Source of the DNA: Harmothoe impar
Taxonomy: Eukaryota > Annelida > Polychaeta > Phyllodocida > Polynoidae
Assembly: GCA_947462335.1 (NCBI GenBank)
Contig: OX381710.1
Span: forward strand, 62,305,303-62,369,302
Length of the DNA stretch: 64,000 bases
Direction of reading: 5' to 3'
Position numbers and translations under genes: made by a program. Below the pieces are notes generated by a model. It was not told the origin of the DNA. It did not search any database and saw only the letters and a list, made by a program, of their open reading frames with translations. The stretch's first letter is position 1. Every line of letters begins with the position of its first letter. Below are positions 10,229 to 21,900 of this stretch, in pieces.

Positions 10229-11678
10229 CACTGATAATAAAACCTATAGTCAGTACTGACTATACCATCACATTTTGACCCCCGTAGTCAGGGGACTATA
10301 CAACTTAGTCACATATTAGTCATAAAGATAGTCAGTAGTGACTATATGTGGATCACACAAATTGATGATGTCACAGGAATGTGTGCACAAGAAACAGTTA
10401 GGATTCAAATTTGAATGGTCCAAGGACTTCAGGTAGGCACATCCTTTCCTAAACCACTGTTCTATGGATATCCCTGCTTGTTACATGTTATGTTACAGTT
10501 GACTATGACAACTTAAGATGTTATAGGGTGCATGAGTTCTCATGTTTGAGTTATCATGGTAATTTGTTCCAATTTTGATAACATAGAAATACATGAACAG
10601 TGTATGTCTAGACTGACAGAGCATGATAGGCTTACACAGGAGCCTGTCACCTGCTCTGCCTTATCCTAGCCTGTCCCCAGCCCTGCCTCATCCTAGCTTG
10701 TCCCCTGGCCTGCCTTATCCTAGCCTGTCCCCTGGCCTGCCTTATCCTAGTCTGTCCCTGCCCTGCTTTATCCTAGCCTGTCACCTGCCATGCCTCATCC
10801 TCACCTGTCCCCTGCATTGCCTTATCCTAGCCTGTCTCTGCCCTGCCTTATCTTAGCTTGTCCCCTGCTCTGCCTCATCCTAGTCTGTCCCTGCCCTGCT
10901 TTATCCTAGCCTGTCCGCTGACCTGCCTCATCCTAGCATGTCCCCTGCTATGCCTCATCCTCACCTGTCCCCTGCATTGCCTTATCCTAGCCTGTCTCTG
11001 CCCTGCTTTATCCTAGCCTGTCCTCTGCCCTGCCTTATCCTAGCTTGTCCCCTGGCCTGCCTTCTCCTAGCTTGTCCCCTGGCCTGCCTTCTCCTAGCCT
11101 GTCCCCTGCCCTGCTTTATCCTAGCCTGTCCCCTGCCCTGCCTCATCCTAGTCTGCCCCTGCCCTGCTTTATCCTAGCCTGTCCCCTGCCCTGCCTCATC
11201 CTAGCCTGTCTCATCCTAGCCTGTCCCCTGCCATGCCTCATCCTCACCTGTCCCCTGCATTGCCTTATCCTAGCCTGTCTCTGTCCTGCTTTATCCTAGA
11301 CTGTCCCCTGCCCTGCCTTATCCTAGCTTGTCCCCTGGCCTGCCTTATCCTAGCCTGTCCCCTGCCCTGCTTTATCCTAGCCATGTCAACCCTGCTGAAC
11401 CTTGACCTGCTTTCAGTACTTAAGTTTCCCTTATTTCTCATGATTGACTATATATATAAGTCATAGTGACTACTTTAGACCATGAAACCATTAAATTCAT
11501 AGTAACTTGACTATATAGCCCAAATCAGCCAATTTAATGGCTGACTATAGGTTGACTATATGACTAAGTTACTATAGACATAGGTGACTAACTCGGTATA
11601 GTCGTTTTTGCTACATTCATGTGACTATAGAAATGTAGTCCGTAGTGACTAACATTTCCAGGTCCATTATTATCAGTG
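10229..11678. mobile_element. 1.45-kb CACTGATAATAA-ended element carrying a minisatellite
   Basis: Terminal inverted repeats CACTGATAATAA lie at 10229-10240 and 11667-11678. A 2-bp duplication TG flanks both ends (10227-10228 and 11679-11680), as in some CACTA-like elements. Subterminal regions on both sides (about 10245-10360 and 11440-11655) are packed with TAGTCA/TGACTA motifs such as AGTCAGTACTGACTAT, which could be transposase-binding repeats. The centre is a minisatellite and there is no transposase, so the element would be nonautonomous. The superfamily assignment is an inference from the ends only. Confidence 0.6.
10638..11385. repeat. 27-bp GC-rich minisatellite
   Basis: About 27 tandem copies of a unit close to CCTGTCCCCTGCCCTGCC plus TTATCCTAG. 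Most copies are 27 bases and some are 26. Because 27 is divisible by three, long open frames appear (peptide repeat LSPALPYPS) and shift frame at the 26-base copies. These are not genes. Higher-order order is visible: the variant ATGCCTCATCCTCACC recurs with similar neighbours at about 10790, 10950 and 11234. Confidence 0.95.
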
Positions 11679-12114
11679 TGGAAGGGGGCGGGGCACACGC
11701 CCCCTCCCCCCAAATCCGCCCTTACCCATGTAACATGCCCACTTGGCGCCCAGTTGGGTTTACCTTAGGCAACCATGGGCTGGACAGGGCTGTGTATTAG
11801 GGCGGGCAAAGCTATGGGTTCCAGTAGGGGCCCAGCTGCACTAAGTGAAATGGAGATTTAGTAGGAAACACACAACTGAGCTCCTGATAGGCTAATGAGG
11901 GGCTTTATAAACTGCTGATTTTGCTTGAAAGTATTGGTTTGGCCTCCTATGGGCTTGATGTGGGCTGCCCAATGAGTGGTTCTAAGCCTTGACACTAGAA
12001 GGCCATGTGGATCTGAGCTTTGACAGTAGATGGCACTAGTGTTTCATTTAGAGAAAATTCCTCCAACGCAGGATAAACTTTTCATAAATGTGGTAAAGGC
12101 AAAATATGTCACTT

Positions 12115-12480
12115 ACCTAAAGATGGTATATAAGCTAATAGACTTCCCAAATCTTTTCTTCAAAATGGATATACTTTTAATGTCGAGGGTTTTGTTATTA
12201 TTTTAGCTGATATGCAGTGCTCAATGTTAAATATATTTGTCTATAAATGCATGATTTGAGATAGAAAACAATGTTGCTTATTCACCTCACTGACTCAGTG
12301 TCCCCCCTATGTGAGCATACCAGGAACTAAGCTAATAGGGAAAGCACTGGGTCATGCATTATAAACACGTAGGGAGTTTTAGTGTCGACCTACAGTAAAG
12401 AATATTGCACTGTATGTGCTCATCTTATAGACTAAGACACTGCCAATAATTTTAAAAGTTAGGGAAGATGTATGGGAAGA
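12115..12480 (+). repeat. left copy of dispersed inverted repeat
   Basis: About 365 bases recur in reverse orientation at 16400-16785 (for example GATGGTATATAAGC and CATAGGGGGG with GTGAGCATACCAGG). Similarity stops abruptly near 12115 on the outer side. The pair may be the arms of a 4.7-kb element or two independent insertions of one family. Confidence 0.7.
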
Positions 12481-13800
12481 GTCTCTCTCAGCCTGCAAGA
12501 GTCCAGCATTGTCAGACTCTAGCATGAGGATCCAGCATGGCCAGACTCTCAAGCATTTCTGGGTGAGCATAGGCTCTAGATGAAGGTCCAGCATAGATTG
12601 ACCTTCATTAAAATGGCCCTTGACCCATCTATTGTAGTCCAGCAGTGCCTGACCCTTGTATGAGAGTGCTATTGGCGACATTGGCTGACGCTGATATTTG
12701 CCAGGGTGTTCAGTATACTGTTTACAGCTGCTCAGTGAGTAAATAAATTTTATTTGATATGACACGTACAGAGCTCATCTTTGAGCGTGTCATATCAAGG
12801 GATTTAGTCATTTTAGATGCAATTATTGTATCATTGAATTAAACACAAACGAGGTGTCTATGTCCTATTCCTATTTGTTTCTGTCTAAATTATGTCAAAG
12901 CTTTGACTATTTTTACATCATCTGGCCTTTCCAATAGATAGTTCTCAAGGTTCTTTACATCGGGTTTTGTGCTGGAACATGGCAGAGAGGGATCCCCATG
13001 CCCCAATCTCTACTGTTCAAATCAACATTTTTAGTGCGTGGGTCGCGACCATGTTTGTTGCTCTCAACCTTAAACCTGTCGGGCAAATGTACTGTTGTAA
13101 CAGCTCCTACCAGTATCAATAAAAGTACACCTCACATTCCCACCTCACACCTCACCCCACATACTGCAACCTCTTAAGCTATGTCCACACCACCAAGGCG
13201 CAACCCACAATATTGTTTCTGCTGATCACACAGGCCTTGATCAGTATGGGCCCTGTGAACCTGCTGACTAGCCCTCGGCTATGTCGGTTTTAAAACCATA
13301 TCTATCCGCATTAGGTCCAGGGTAGGGGATGGAGGGGGGGGGAGGGCGGGATGTGACACATTTTTGCTCCCCTCTCCCCAAAATGTGTGCTGACATTTTC
13401 GCCCCACACATGCAGCCTCCTCGTCTTCAGGGAAATACCACCTCTACCTGGAGGAGGGTAATACGCGTGTGTTCTCACCTGAGTTACAGTACTAACACAG
13501 GTGTGTTCTCTGTGAGGTAGGAGGGGGTTGTTACTAAAACTGGCCTCTCTTGACCATGGCAAACAGGGACTTGATTAGAGGTGAAGTACTCTCAATTCCA
13601 GCACTTGGTAGACATGTAATGCGTGAGGGGCTGGGCCACGTATGTTGTATGTGTGAGCAAATATAAGAGCAAAGGCTGGGGGATACAATGATTGATATGG
13701 CACACCGTATTTTATAGGAGAGTTGACGGGGATTGATTTAATTTAGCCGAGCCGAGAAAACGTAAAGGTTGTTGGCTAAAGCTAGTCATACAGAGTAAAC
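12481..13800. other. no gene seen
   Basis: Intergenic sequence between repeats. A G-rich run at about 13333-13350 is the only notable composition; frames above 60 codons here show no domain or splice support. Confidence 0.4.
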
Positions 13801-14043
13801 ACACAGAAAGAAGAAACAGCGTCAAAAGTCCAGGTTGCCTCCAGAATGACTCCCCTTTGTAGGAGAGCCAAGGCTGCATGTGACTTCCCTAGGTGACTCC
13901 CTGACCTATCTAAGGGAGTAACCTGGGGGAGTCACATAGTTCCCTAGCTCACATAAGGGAGTCACATAAGGACCTCTAAAGAGGGGAGTCATTCTGGAAG
14001 CAGCTTGGACTCCCTTTTGACGCTGTTTCTTTTCTCTGTGTAG
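13801..14043. mobile_element. 243-bp palindromic element (MITE-like)
   Basis: Left arm 13801-13860 and right arm about 13975-14043 are complementary (ACACAGAAAG / GAAACAGCGTCAAAAG / CCAGAATGACTCCCCT). The centre also contains AGGGAGTCAC and GTGACTCCC in opposite orientations, so pairing may continue inward. There is no coding sequence. Confidence 0.7.
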
Positions 14044-14193
14044 TGCAGTTGCTGATAGAAGATGCATGCTGAAGTGTGAACTGCAGTCTGAGTACAACAC
14101 CAGGTTATTGGTACATGTCATGTGTGACTAGAATGGGCGTTCATAGACCACCGCTTATTCCACTCTAGTTGATTTCTTCCCACATGAAGACCT

Positions 14194-14237
14194 GGAAAAT
14201 CGGAAATATTTACCAAAGTTAATATTTCCGATTTTCC
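14194..14237. repeat. perfect 17-bp stem hairpin
   Basis: GGAAAATCGGAAATATT at 14194-14210 is followed by a 10-base spacer and then its exact complement at 14221-14237. Confidence 0.9.
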
Positions 14238-16399
14238 ATCCGGCTACAGTGCCTTCTTTGACCGTTTAATGTATCTTTCTCTTTTGCAATGTATAGTAAA
14301 CGTCTTGGATCGATCACAGACCACACCCCTCCCATGTTCCCCCAGCCGATGTGCCCATAGCTCCTCTGGCTGGTGAGTACGGTCTGGTATGTTGATATGT
14401 AAAGTTTCCCACGGTTCAGCAGCCACACTGAGAACCGTCATTACCATAACTCACATTACTATATAACACAGAGTAACGTGTAACATGGCCACTCATTTCT
14501 TTAGCCCTTTGAGTTTAAACATGATTTAATGCACAATTGTGTGATTAACCCATTTGTCGGCATTAGCAATCAGAGGTCGACCAGCAAGTAAAGCAAATGT
14601 TGGTCATTATTCGAAGGGTTAATTCATTAGTTAATTTCATTAATTCAACTAGTTAGAAATCTTCTGTTTTACTTATCAAAGGTTGCATGGATTGCAAGAG
14701 AACAGCGATCATGCCTCTCAAGTCCGCCCCAGCTCCCCCTCCCGACCACATGATCCCTTATCCAATCACGCCGTTTGGTTGTTTAGCTTCACATTTTACA
14801 AGTGTTTGGATTTAATCATACCAAGATGAATAAAACTCCTAGTCAATTATTTAGATTTCATTTTGCAATTTCAACGCAGCAATTCCTAGAATTTCAATAT
14901 GTGACACGATTCATTGAACCATAAACATGGACTATATATATATTAGTACTGTACATGGTTGAACTGATAATTCACGATTCAGTCTTATCTTTGTCTTCTT
15001 TTTTGATAGTGAGATTTTGTTATATTTGTTGCACTGTACATAATTCACGCCTTTAATCGTTTTGTATGTGGATATACACATATAATCACATTGTGTAACC
15101 ACACCTACTTAGATATCCGGCCATACATGTCCATGTCAGGGCAATAGCATAGATATAAATATGAGTTATGGCTCTTCACAATCCCTTCCAAAGAAGGGAA
15201 GGGACCATTATCATTCAATGTCAGACATTGCACAGTACAGTTATTGGCATAGGTATTATGCTTGTCACTTTATACGTACTGTTTATTGTAATCAAAAATC
15301 AATATTAGTTGATTGTGAAATTGACAAATAGAAGGGTAAAACAGATTACACCGCCAACTATAGTATCAATTATTAAGATGATGGCACTCACACATATCTA
15401 ACAATTCATAAGAGTAATTCCATGCATACACCAACATTGAGAATACACATCAGTTTTCATTAGACAGACCCTCGTAATACATGGACGTGGCCTAATCATA
15501 ATATCTTGATTAAAATCAACAACGCGACTGATGGAATTGTTAATTCGACTGGAATTAATACCCGAGATCGGTAGATGAAGAGTTAATCCCTTTAGATCCG
15601 GGCATTTTACGGAACGCTGCCTCAGAGGTACCCGTATGTTGGCCCAACACCCGAATATCCGTTGTACACACACTTTACCCACACTAGCCGCGTTCAGACA
15701 CTCCCCTCCCCCCGAGCTGTGCTTCATTACCGCGCCGTGTTCCCGTCTGGCTGCAGGTACCTCTGCCATCAGGTGGGACGGTTGGCTTGAACAGAGAGGA
15801 GCTTCCCTACCATACAATCATACATACCACATTGGTTCAGTGCTCCATTCGGGTGTATTTCTATTGTACTTACACAGTAACACATGCTGACTTTTAATCA
15901 CACCCGGCGGATTACGTTGAGAGAAGGCTGGGAGAGTAAGCTACTTTGAAGTAAGCACATTTTTCTTTTCATTTATTTTGTATTGGTACTGAGTTATAGC
16001 AACTATGAAACATTTCAACAAGATATTTCGCCGATTGGAACTGCCATGCATATCATTAGGCATTGGGATTCTGCCAAGCATGCTTAGCTACACTCAGAGG
16101 AGGATCACAATGATGCTGGTGGTCAGCAGCGTGTGATGGGAGGTGCCAGTTTGGGTATGTGGTTGGTTCATGAATATAGACACCTATATTATAGGCGTCC
16201 ATTCATGCTTTGAAGCTTTACCTATTATATCTGGATCTCCGCACTGACAACATGTCTATGTTTTGAATACATAATGCACACCAACAGAGCTCTTACCTCT
16301 GTCATAATGGGAGATATTGAAAGACGATCACGATAGTACGTGGGGTAAAGATGGTGTGTCAGCTAAATGTTTGGAGATTTTTAGTCTTATCATATTCCT
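14238..16399. other. no supported gene
   Basis: Mostly AT-rich. A minus-strand ATG-initiated frame of 139 codons (15398-15817) lies over a GC-richer patch, but it has no domain, repeat or splice support and was not called. Confidence 0.35.
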
Positions 16400-16785
16400 A
16401 TCGTATATCCTATCCCATACGCCTTCCCTAACTTTTAAAATTAATGGCAGTGTTTTAGTCTATAAGATGAATACATGCAGTGCAATATTTTTACTGTAGG
16501 CCGACACTAAAACGTCCTATGTGTTTATAATGCATGGCTCAGTGCTTTTCCTATTAGCTTAGTTCCTGGTATGCTCACATAGGGGGGGGGGAGCACTGAG
16601 TCAGTGAGGTGAATAAGCAACATTGTTTTCTATCTTAAATCATGTATTTATGGACAAATATATTAAACATTGAGCACTGCATATCAGCTAAAATGATAAC
16701 AAAACCCTAGACATTAAATTTATATCCATTTTGAAGAAAGGATTTGGGAAGTCTATTCGCTTATATACCATCTTTAATTTCCCAC
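16400..16785 (-). repeat. right copy of dispersed inverted repeat
   Basis: Inverted counterpart of 12115-12480. Where the left copy has about seven C, this copy carries a run of ten G (about 16582-16591), showing slippage expansion inside one repeat family. Confidence 0.7.
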
Positions 16786-17208
16786 TATAAGACACATGTG
16801 GACACACCTGCTGTACTGACATGTTATGATACATAGAAAGACTCATTTCCAAGACAATACCTTTTCATTCCATCAAGGTTTGTCGAATGTATTGTTTTAT
16901 ACGGCAAACACATGGACAATAAATCTAGAGTATACAATTCGGGATTAACTTGGGATCTCAAATTAGTGTTGTAAATATTTAGATTCAAATCAGTCATACC
17001 CCTTACCCAACATAACTCAAATATACGATATACAGGCAATACATTCTGGAACAACATGATGGACAGGATATACATCCTGTAACATTGTTGCCCCCAGGCC
17101 TTAGATTTTCACACGTACATGACTTCTTTCCCGCCTACAGTTCGTGTCGGTATAGCTACTGTTTGCACGAATCAATGACCGGCTACTTAGTAAATGCCAC
17201 AGAGAATG

Positions 17209-17212
<4 letters not shown>

Positions 17213-17250
<38 letters not shown>
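17213..17250. repeat. (TA)n microsatellite
   Basis: Nearly pure TA dinucleotide run; a second short TA run lies at about 17569-17582. Confidence 0.95.
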
Positions 17251-17256
<6 letters not shown>

Positions 17257-17274
17257 GGCTGATGTCTAACCCTA

Positions 17275-17515
17275 TCCACCGCAGTATGTACATATGTGCC
17301 TCTACATGGGTAAAATTCGACACGGGGGATCTAAAAATCGACGGACACAGAAAAATAGAGGATAAAAATCGTCCTGCAGTTATCTCTCTATAAGTCATTA
17401 TATACATAAAAATCGACACACCGACATGGCCCTTTTGCTCAAAATCGACACGGCGACATGGTAAAAAATTCGGGGACCCATGTATAGAGGCACACATATG
17501 GTGGACACCATTTCA
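17275..17515. mobile_element. ~240-bp inverted-repeat element with ATCGACA motifs
   Basis: The ends CCACCGCAGTATGTACATAT..GTGCCTCTACATGGGT and its complement at about 17478-17503 form imperfect terminal inverted repeats. The interior holds several AAAATCGACA-CGACATGG motifs, the reverse of the array at 1770-1965. Confidence 0.55.
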
Positions 17516-17665
17516 CATTTTGTGTGTTGTATTCCAAAGGACATTTATTCAAATATTCAGGATATGTGTATATATATATATATGACATCATTTACTTATT
17601 TGACAAGAATGCCCTCTCTTTGTAGGAAGCAGTGACACATCCTGACACACAGGTGTGGCCTCAGT

Positions 17666-17832
17666 ATGGAGCAGCCTGTGGAGGTGGTGCCCCCTGGGGG
17701 ACAGACTGGTAGTTCAGCACGTCTCCTGCAGATGGCGCAGCGGACGCTGACGTTACCCTCCCTGCGCGCCCCCGACCGGCTTACCACCGCTGCAGCTGCG
17801 ACACATTCAGATGTACCTCTGGAAAATGATAG
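17666..17832 (+). CDS. exon 1 of three-exon gene (His/Gln-tract protein)
   Basis: First coding exon of a gene not recognised by name. ATG at 17666 has A at -3 and G at +4, and an in-frame TGA lies 30 bases upstream, which fixes the start. Fifty-five codons plus two bases run open to the donor GATAG|GTGATT. An acceptor-like CTCTCTTTGTAG at about 17613-17624 suggests that the exon begins there with untranslated sequence and that a noncoding exon lies upstream. The peptide is Pro/Gly-rich at its start (EVVPPGGQTG) and then basic and Ala-rich (LRAPDRLTTAAAATH). The exon leaves phase 2, which exon 2 completes. The whole model gives 795 coding bases, exactly divisible by three (264 residues). Confidence 0.5.
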
Positions 17833-18150
17833 GTGATTCATGTGGGGTGGTTGCCAATTTGATAGATATTAAATGGATTGGTACATGTTAAAACTCGTTT
17901 TAAAACAACAGTAGAAAAGTGCATAAACAAGTCACGAAAAGAAGAGATTCGAAATAGATAAAACTATTGGTATTATCAGACTTACTCATAAAGTGTTTCC
18001 TAGGTGGAAAGCCGTAGTTCAGGCGAAAAATCCACATTGGGTGCAGTGTTGAAGCTTCAAATGCTGCTTTATTGCCTAAAATTTCATTATGTTCCAACAC
18101 TGCCCCTAATAGTATTTCTTAGTGTGTCACCTCATGTGGTTTTATTGAAG

Positions 18151-18589
18151 GTGTGGGGGATGTGAGCAGCAGAGGCGCGTCCCACAGCATCCGGGGATAC
18201 GTCCTGTGTCATCTATTGGTAGGAGCCTTCATCAAACCAAGGACATAACACTTAACATGCCCCTTCACGCAGTACACCAGCAGCACCAACAGCAACACCA
18301 GCAGCACCAACAGCAACACCAACAGCAACACCAGCAGCACCAACAGCAACACCAACAGCAACACCAGCAGCACCAACAGCACCAACAGCACCAGCAGCAG
18401 CACCTCCTTTGGACCCCCGGTCACCTACGTCCTACTTCCATGCCTGCTAGGGTTACAGGCCAAGCACCAAACTTGTCTGAATGGACGGATTCGGTGGCAG
18501 AATTCAGGCATCCTGAAAGATCAACACAAAAGGGTCTAGTCAGTAGGGGCCAGGAAGAACTACCACAAACAAAAAGTAGTAGCAGACAG
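18151..18589 (+). CDS. exon 2 of three-exon gene; contains His/Gln tract
   Basis: The acceptor TTTTATTGAAG ends at 18150 and an in-frame TGA lies at 18146-18148, so the frame opens only from the splice site. The exon stays open for 439 bases to the donor AGACAG|GTTAGG, in phase 0. It begins with a cysteine-containing segment (CGGCEQQRR). Residues 98-140 of the model are alternating His/Gln repeats encoded by CAG, CAA and CAC, and a polar tail rich in Ser, Gln and Arg follows. No enzymatic or structural domain is recognised; the mix suggests a disordered regulatory or scaffold protein. The tract is probably length-variable between alleles. Confidence 0.55.
18275..18403. repeat. CAG/CAA/CAC trinucleotide repeat
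   Basis: 43 codons of CAC, CAG and CAA in a repeating HQQ/HQQQ order within exon 2. The interruption pattern is partly periodic (CAGCACCAACAGCAACAC). The opposite strand also reads open as poly-Leu/Val, an artefact of the repeat. Confidence 0.95.
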
Positions 18590-19321
18590 GTTAGGCTTAG
18601 TTTTATTTATATACATTGGGCATTCTTATTGAATTTTGCTTTACGTCGGTTTGAAATTAATTGCAGAAAAAAGGTTTCTATATAACAATTTTGAATACAA
18701 TTCCCCCGAATATTATTTGCACTCAGAGGTTAAACTTTTCAATAAACAAGATGTCTGTTCATTGAATGTACAATCTGGGACCCTATATAATGGGAAGCCT
18801 GCGTCTGTTTCTGGTATGTGAGAACAGCGAGCCCGACCATGAACATCTGTTATTCAATTATTTCTTTGGTCATTTAAGTAAATAAAAAAAATAGAACTCG
18901 GAGAGAACTGAAACACAAGGTGCTTTGTTCGGGGGGGGGGGGGGTGCTATTCTTTGCGACCTCCTAGCACAGAAGGGTCCAAACAATGAAAGTGCGTTCA
19001 CATTAAATTGGCACAGTCAAAAAGTTGATGTAATTTAGTAGACCCTAAGAGATGTCGTCTTCTGCTACCAGATGGCAGCACCGCATGTCCCAACCACTGC
19101 TGCTGGAGGTGCATGCATGAGCTTCCATCTCAGCATCTTGAACTTCTTGTATAAGTGTCAGGGGTAGATCTAGCCTAGTGGAAATGAATAATCGCCTTAT
19201 ACAAATCAATACAGTGTAATGCCTTGTTTTATACCTATTGAAATTTCAGTAATGGACATACAACTGATTTTGTAATGAGTGAACATTCTGGCTAATGATT
19301 GTTTTCTCTGTACTTCCCTAG

Positions 19322-19510
19322 CGTGCTGTACCGACCCCTACCTTCCCGGATCTCCAGCCACCAGACCCCGAATCATGGCAACGTGCAGCCGCATACCGCA
19401 TGAATACCACTTCTGCCTCCAGGTCATCAGGCCATAAGGTCATCATCCGTAACAGGAAGCAAAAACCCAGTGTTTCAAACCCAGGCAGCGCCAATAGTGG
19501 TTGTACGTAG
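19322..19510 (+). CDS. exon 3 of three-exon gene; possible C-terminus
   Basis: An excellent acceptor (TGTTTTCTCTGTACTTCCCTAG) precedes CGT at 19322. The exon is entered in phase 0, as exon 2 requires, and is open for 62 codons to TAG at 19508-19510. The peptide is Pro-rich (PTPTFPDLQPPDPESWQR) and then basic (KVIIRNRKQK). After the stop, other frames remain open and protein-like to about 19672, where ATGCAG|GTACCA looks like a donor. Exon 3 may therefore carry a frameshift, or the true end may be spliced differently. The first two junctions are better supported than this last one. Confidence 0.45.
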   Translation, partial: RAVPTPTFPDLQPPDPESWQRAAAYRMNTTSASRSSGHKVIIRNRKQKPSVSNPGSANSGCT

Positions 19511-21900
19511 CAGGCCTAGTTCCAGGTTCTGTCATGAGGGGTCGTCTCCGCCGCTAGACGCCGAGGATAATGAGGGATTGGGATGATGAAGGTGCCCAGA
19601 TCCAACTTATCCAACATCACCTATATTCAGGCTTTCCAGAGGCTGACTTATAACTTCAACAAGCTATGCAGGTACCATCGGCATTTTACAAGCAAGTCAG
19701 ATTGAGCTTGAAAAACATTATCCCTATATGAAGGTTCTCAGATTATCACACACATAAATTGATATGACAAGCTCTTGTATCTAATAGATTTAGATATGTG
19801 ATACGCTTGGTACAATGGTTACATAACGCCATTAACCATTATGACAATTCCTTGTGTAGTCCCTGCATACTGGCAATGCAATTACACTACATGGCTGTAG
19901 ATCGCCACAAATGAATGACTGTCTGTTTGTATCAATGTTCTATCATTTCTGTCAGGTACTGACCATGGCCTGGATACCTCTGGGCACAGGTCAAGGAGGA
20001 GCAGGACGCCATATGAGTGTTGGGGTACTTCTGCAGTAGTTCTTGGTGACAGACCATGCAGTTACTGCTAAAACACAGGAAGGACGCTCCCATGATATAT
20101 GCAACTGCGCACTGTAAAAGTAAGTGTGTAGGTACACAGTAAAATCTACTGTAACTTCACAGTATCTACTGTAGCTTTACAGCGGATTCCACTGTGCACC
20201 TGCAATAAGCTGTACACCTACAGCAGATCTTACTGTATACCTACAAAAAGGCAACCAACTATTTACAGTCTGGCTGTAATAAGGAAGGAGTTATCTGTTA
20301 ATTTCTACCTGCCAATATTATCTACCCAGAGAAACAGATGCAAACAAATGCAACGACATATCCTGCAATTCAATTTAAACATAGTTGAATGATATGTAAA
20401 GGTCACACTTCAGACAGTTGTACTCCATTAAAGTTAGTGAAAGGTGCCAACATTCAGTATCTTCATTGATTAAGAATGGCATAAGAAATGTGTATGATAT
20501 ATACCATGAATACTATAACATTCATTTTCATGAATTCTTAAACCCACATTACTGAACCAATGACATCAGACATATCCTAGACATTGCTAAACCATGCTGT
20601 ATGAAATGATTGAAACTGGAGAGGAACTGACTTCAAAAGATTGTTTGTCTTGATTTTGCAGTACGTTGAGGAGAACCTAACTCTGTGGAGTCTCGGCAGT
20701 TTAAAACTCTCTGTGATGTATTCAAAGACTAACTGAAGGTGCAGGAAGATTTTCATCACTACACGTATCAACATCGGATGGCAGTACACTTCTTTACTTT
20801 ATTGTCACATATGTATTGCAAATAAATGCACTTAATAAGAAGCTAAGTATATGAGGTGATCCATACTTCTCCCTTGCCGACCACCCATCCTTCTTGGCAG
20901 TCCACATATCCATGGGATTTGCCTGGCCCACTTGTTACAGTGAGTGACCTTGTCGGCCATTGCTGTCTTTCCCTAGGCAATGTCCTGGCAGGGTTCCTAC
21001 AAAGACTTCAGATTGAATTTCCATGAGATTTCTATGAAATTCCATGACAAAAGGCTCAAATTTCTATGGCAATTATAACGTTCATTTTTGTATCAGCCTA
21101 CTACTTGTGAATAAAACCATGAGCAGCCTTTGAGTTAATTATGCATGCGTTTATTTAGCATACTAGTATATGCACCTCCCATGTATGTGTGCTTTATTTG
21201 TAATAGAATCTATTCTTAGTGGTAATTGATGCGGCACTGTGAAGATACATAATGCTGATAAATGAACTTAAAGTATTCAGGTGGTCCGATTTCATTATCA
21301 ACATATTAGGTTAATTAATTACTACACCATCTCCAACAATATCAAACTATGATAAACCCTATACACTAAAAAGTGTTCTCCCTGCCCAACCTTACACTAC
21401 CGGTAGTTAAAGTCAGTAAAGGCGCCCTGGAGCGGAATTTGAACTGAAGCCACCTCAAGCTGCAGGCGGGGGGGGGGGCATCGGTAGACTTTGTAAAAGT
21501 TAGCCATAGCACTTAACTTTATAGCCCTTACCCCGTCATCAGGTAATCCATAAACAGCAGACCTTATAATATATCGATCCATGTAGCAAACTATGAAGAT
21601 GCATATGTTTATATCTTTTTTTAAACATTATTTGCACTTAATCATGTTTTAGTGTCAGGATATTCTAATTGCAACCATAATGATTATCACTCCATTTAGT
21701 AAATCGAAAGGTAATCTTTCCTGAGTGAGTGTCAGTTAGAATTCATTTATCTACCTAGGGGAAAACCTCAATATGCAACAGGCTCTTCTTTGAAATACAG
21801 CATTTTGTTGGTGCATAGTGTATGGTGCTACAACAACATACAGAATAGCACTAGGCCGGCTTTATTGGTGAGCAGCTGGTATCTCTCCACTCTTGTATGA
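19511..21900. other. no further confirmed exon
   Basis: Open stretches to 19672 and a segment after TTTCTGTCAG at about 19955 look exon-like but cannot be joined in one frame to exon 3. Otherwise the region is AT-rich intergenic sequence with one small inverted-repeat element (20110-20269) and a G10 run near 21468. Confidence 0.3.
20110..20269. mobile_element. ~160-bp MITE with CACTGTAAA ends
   Basis: CACTGTAAAAG at 20110 is matched in reverse by TTTACAG at 20262-20268. GTAGGTACACAGTAAAATCT on the left pairs with AGATCTTACTGTATACCTAC on the right. A related fragment lies at 47708-47762. Confidence 0.55.

Noticed and set aside
10623..11466. Four overlapping plus-strand ORFs rich in Leu, Ser and Pro
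   Set aside because: They are read-throughs of the 27-bp minisatellite; frame changes follow the 26-base copies.
15398..15817. 139-codon ATG-initiated minus-strand ORF
   Set aside because: No domain, no supporting splice sites and no duplicate for comparison. It lies over a GC-richer patch where long open frames are expected; left uncalled but worth a transcript check.
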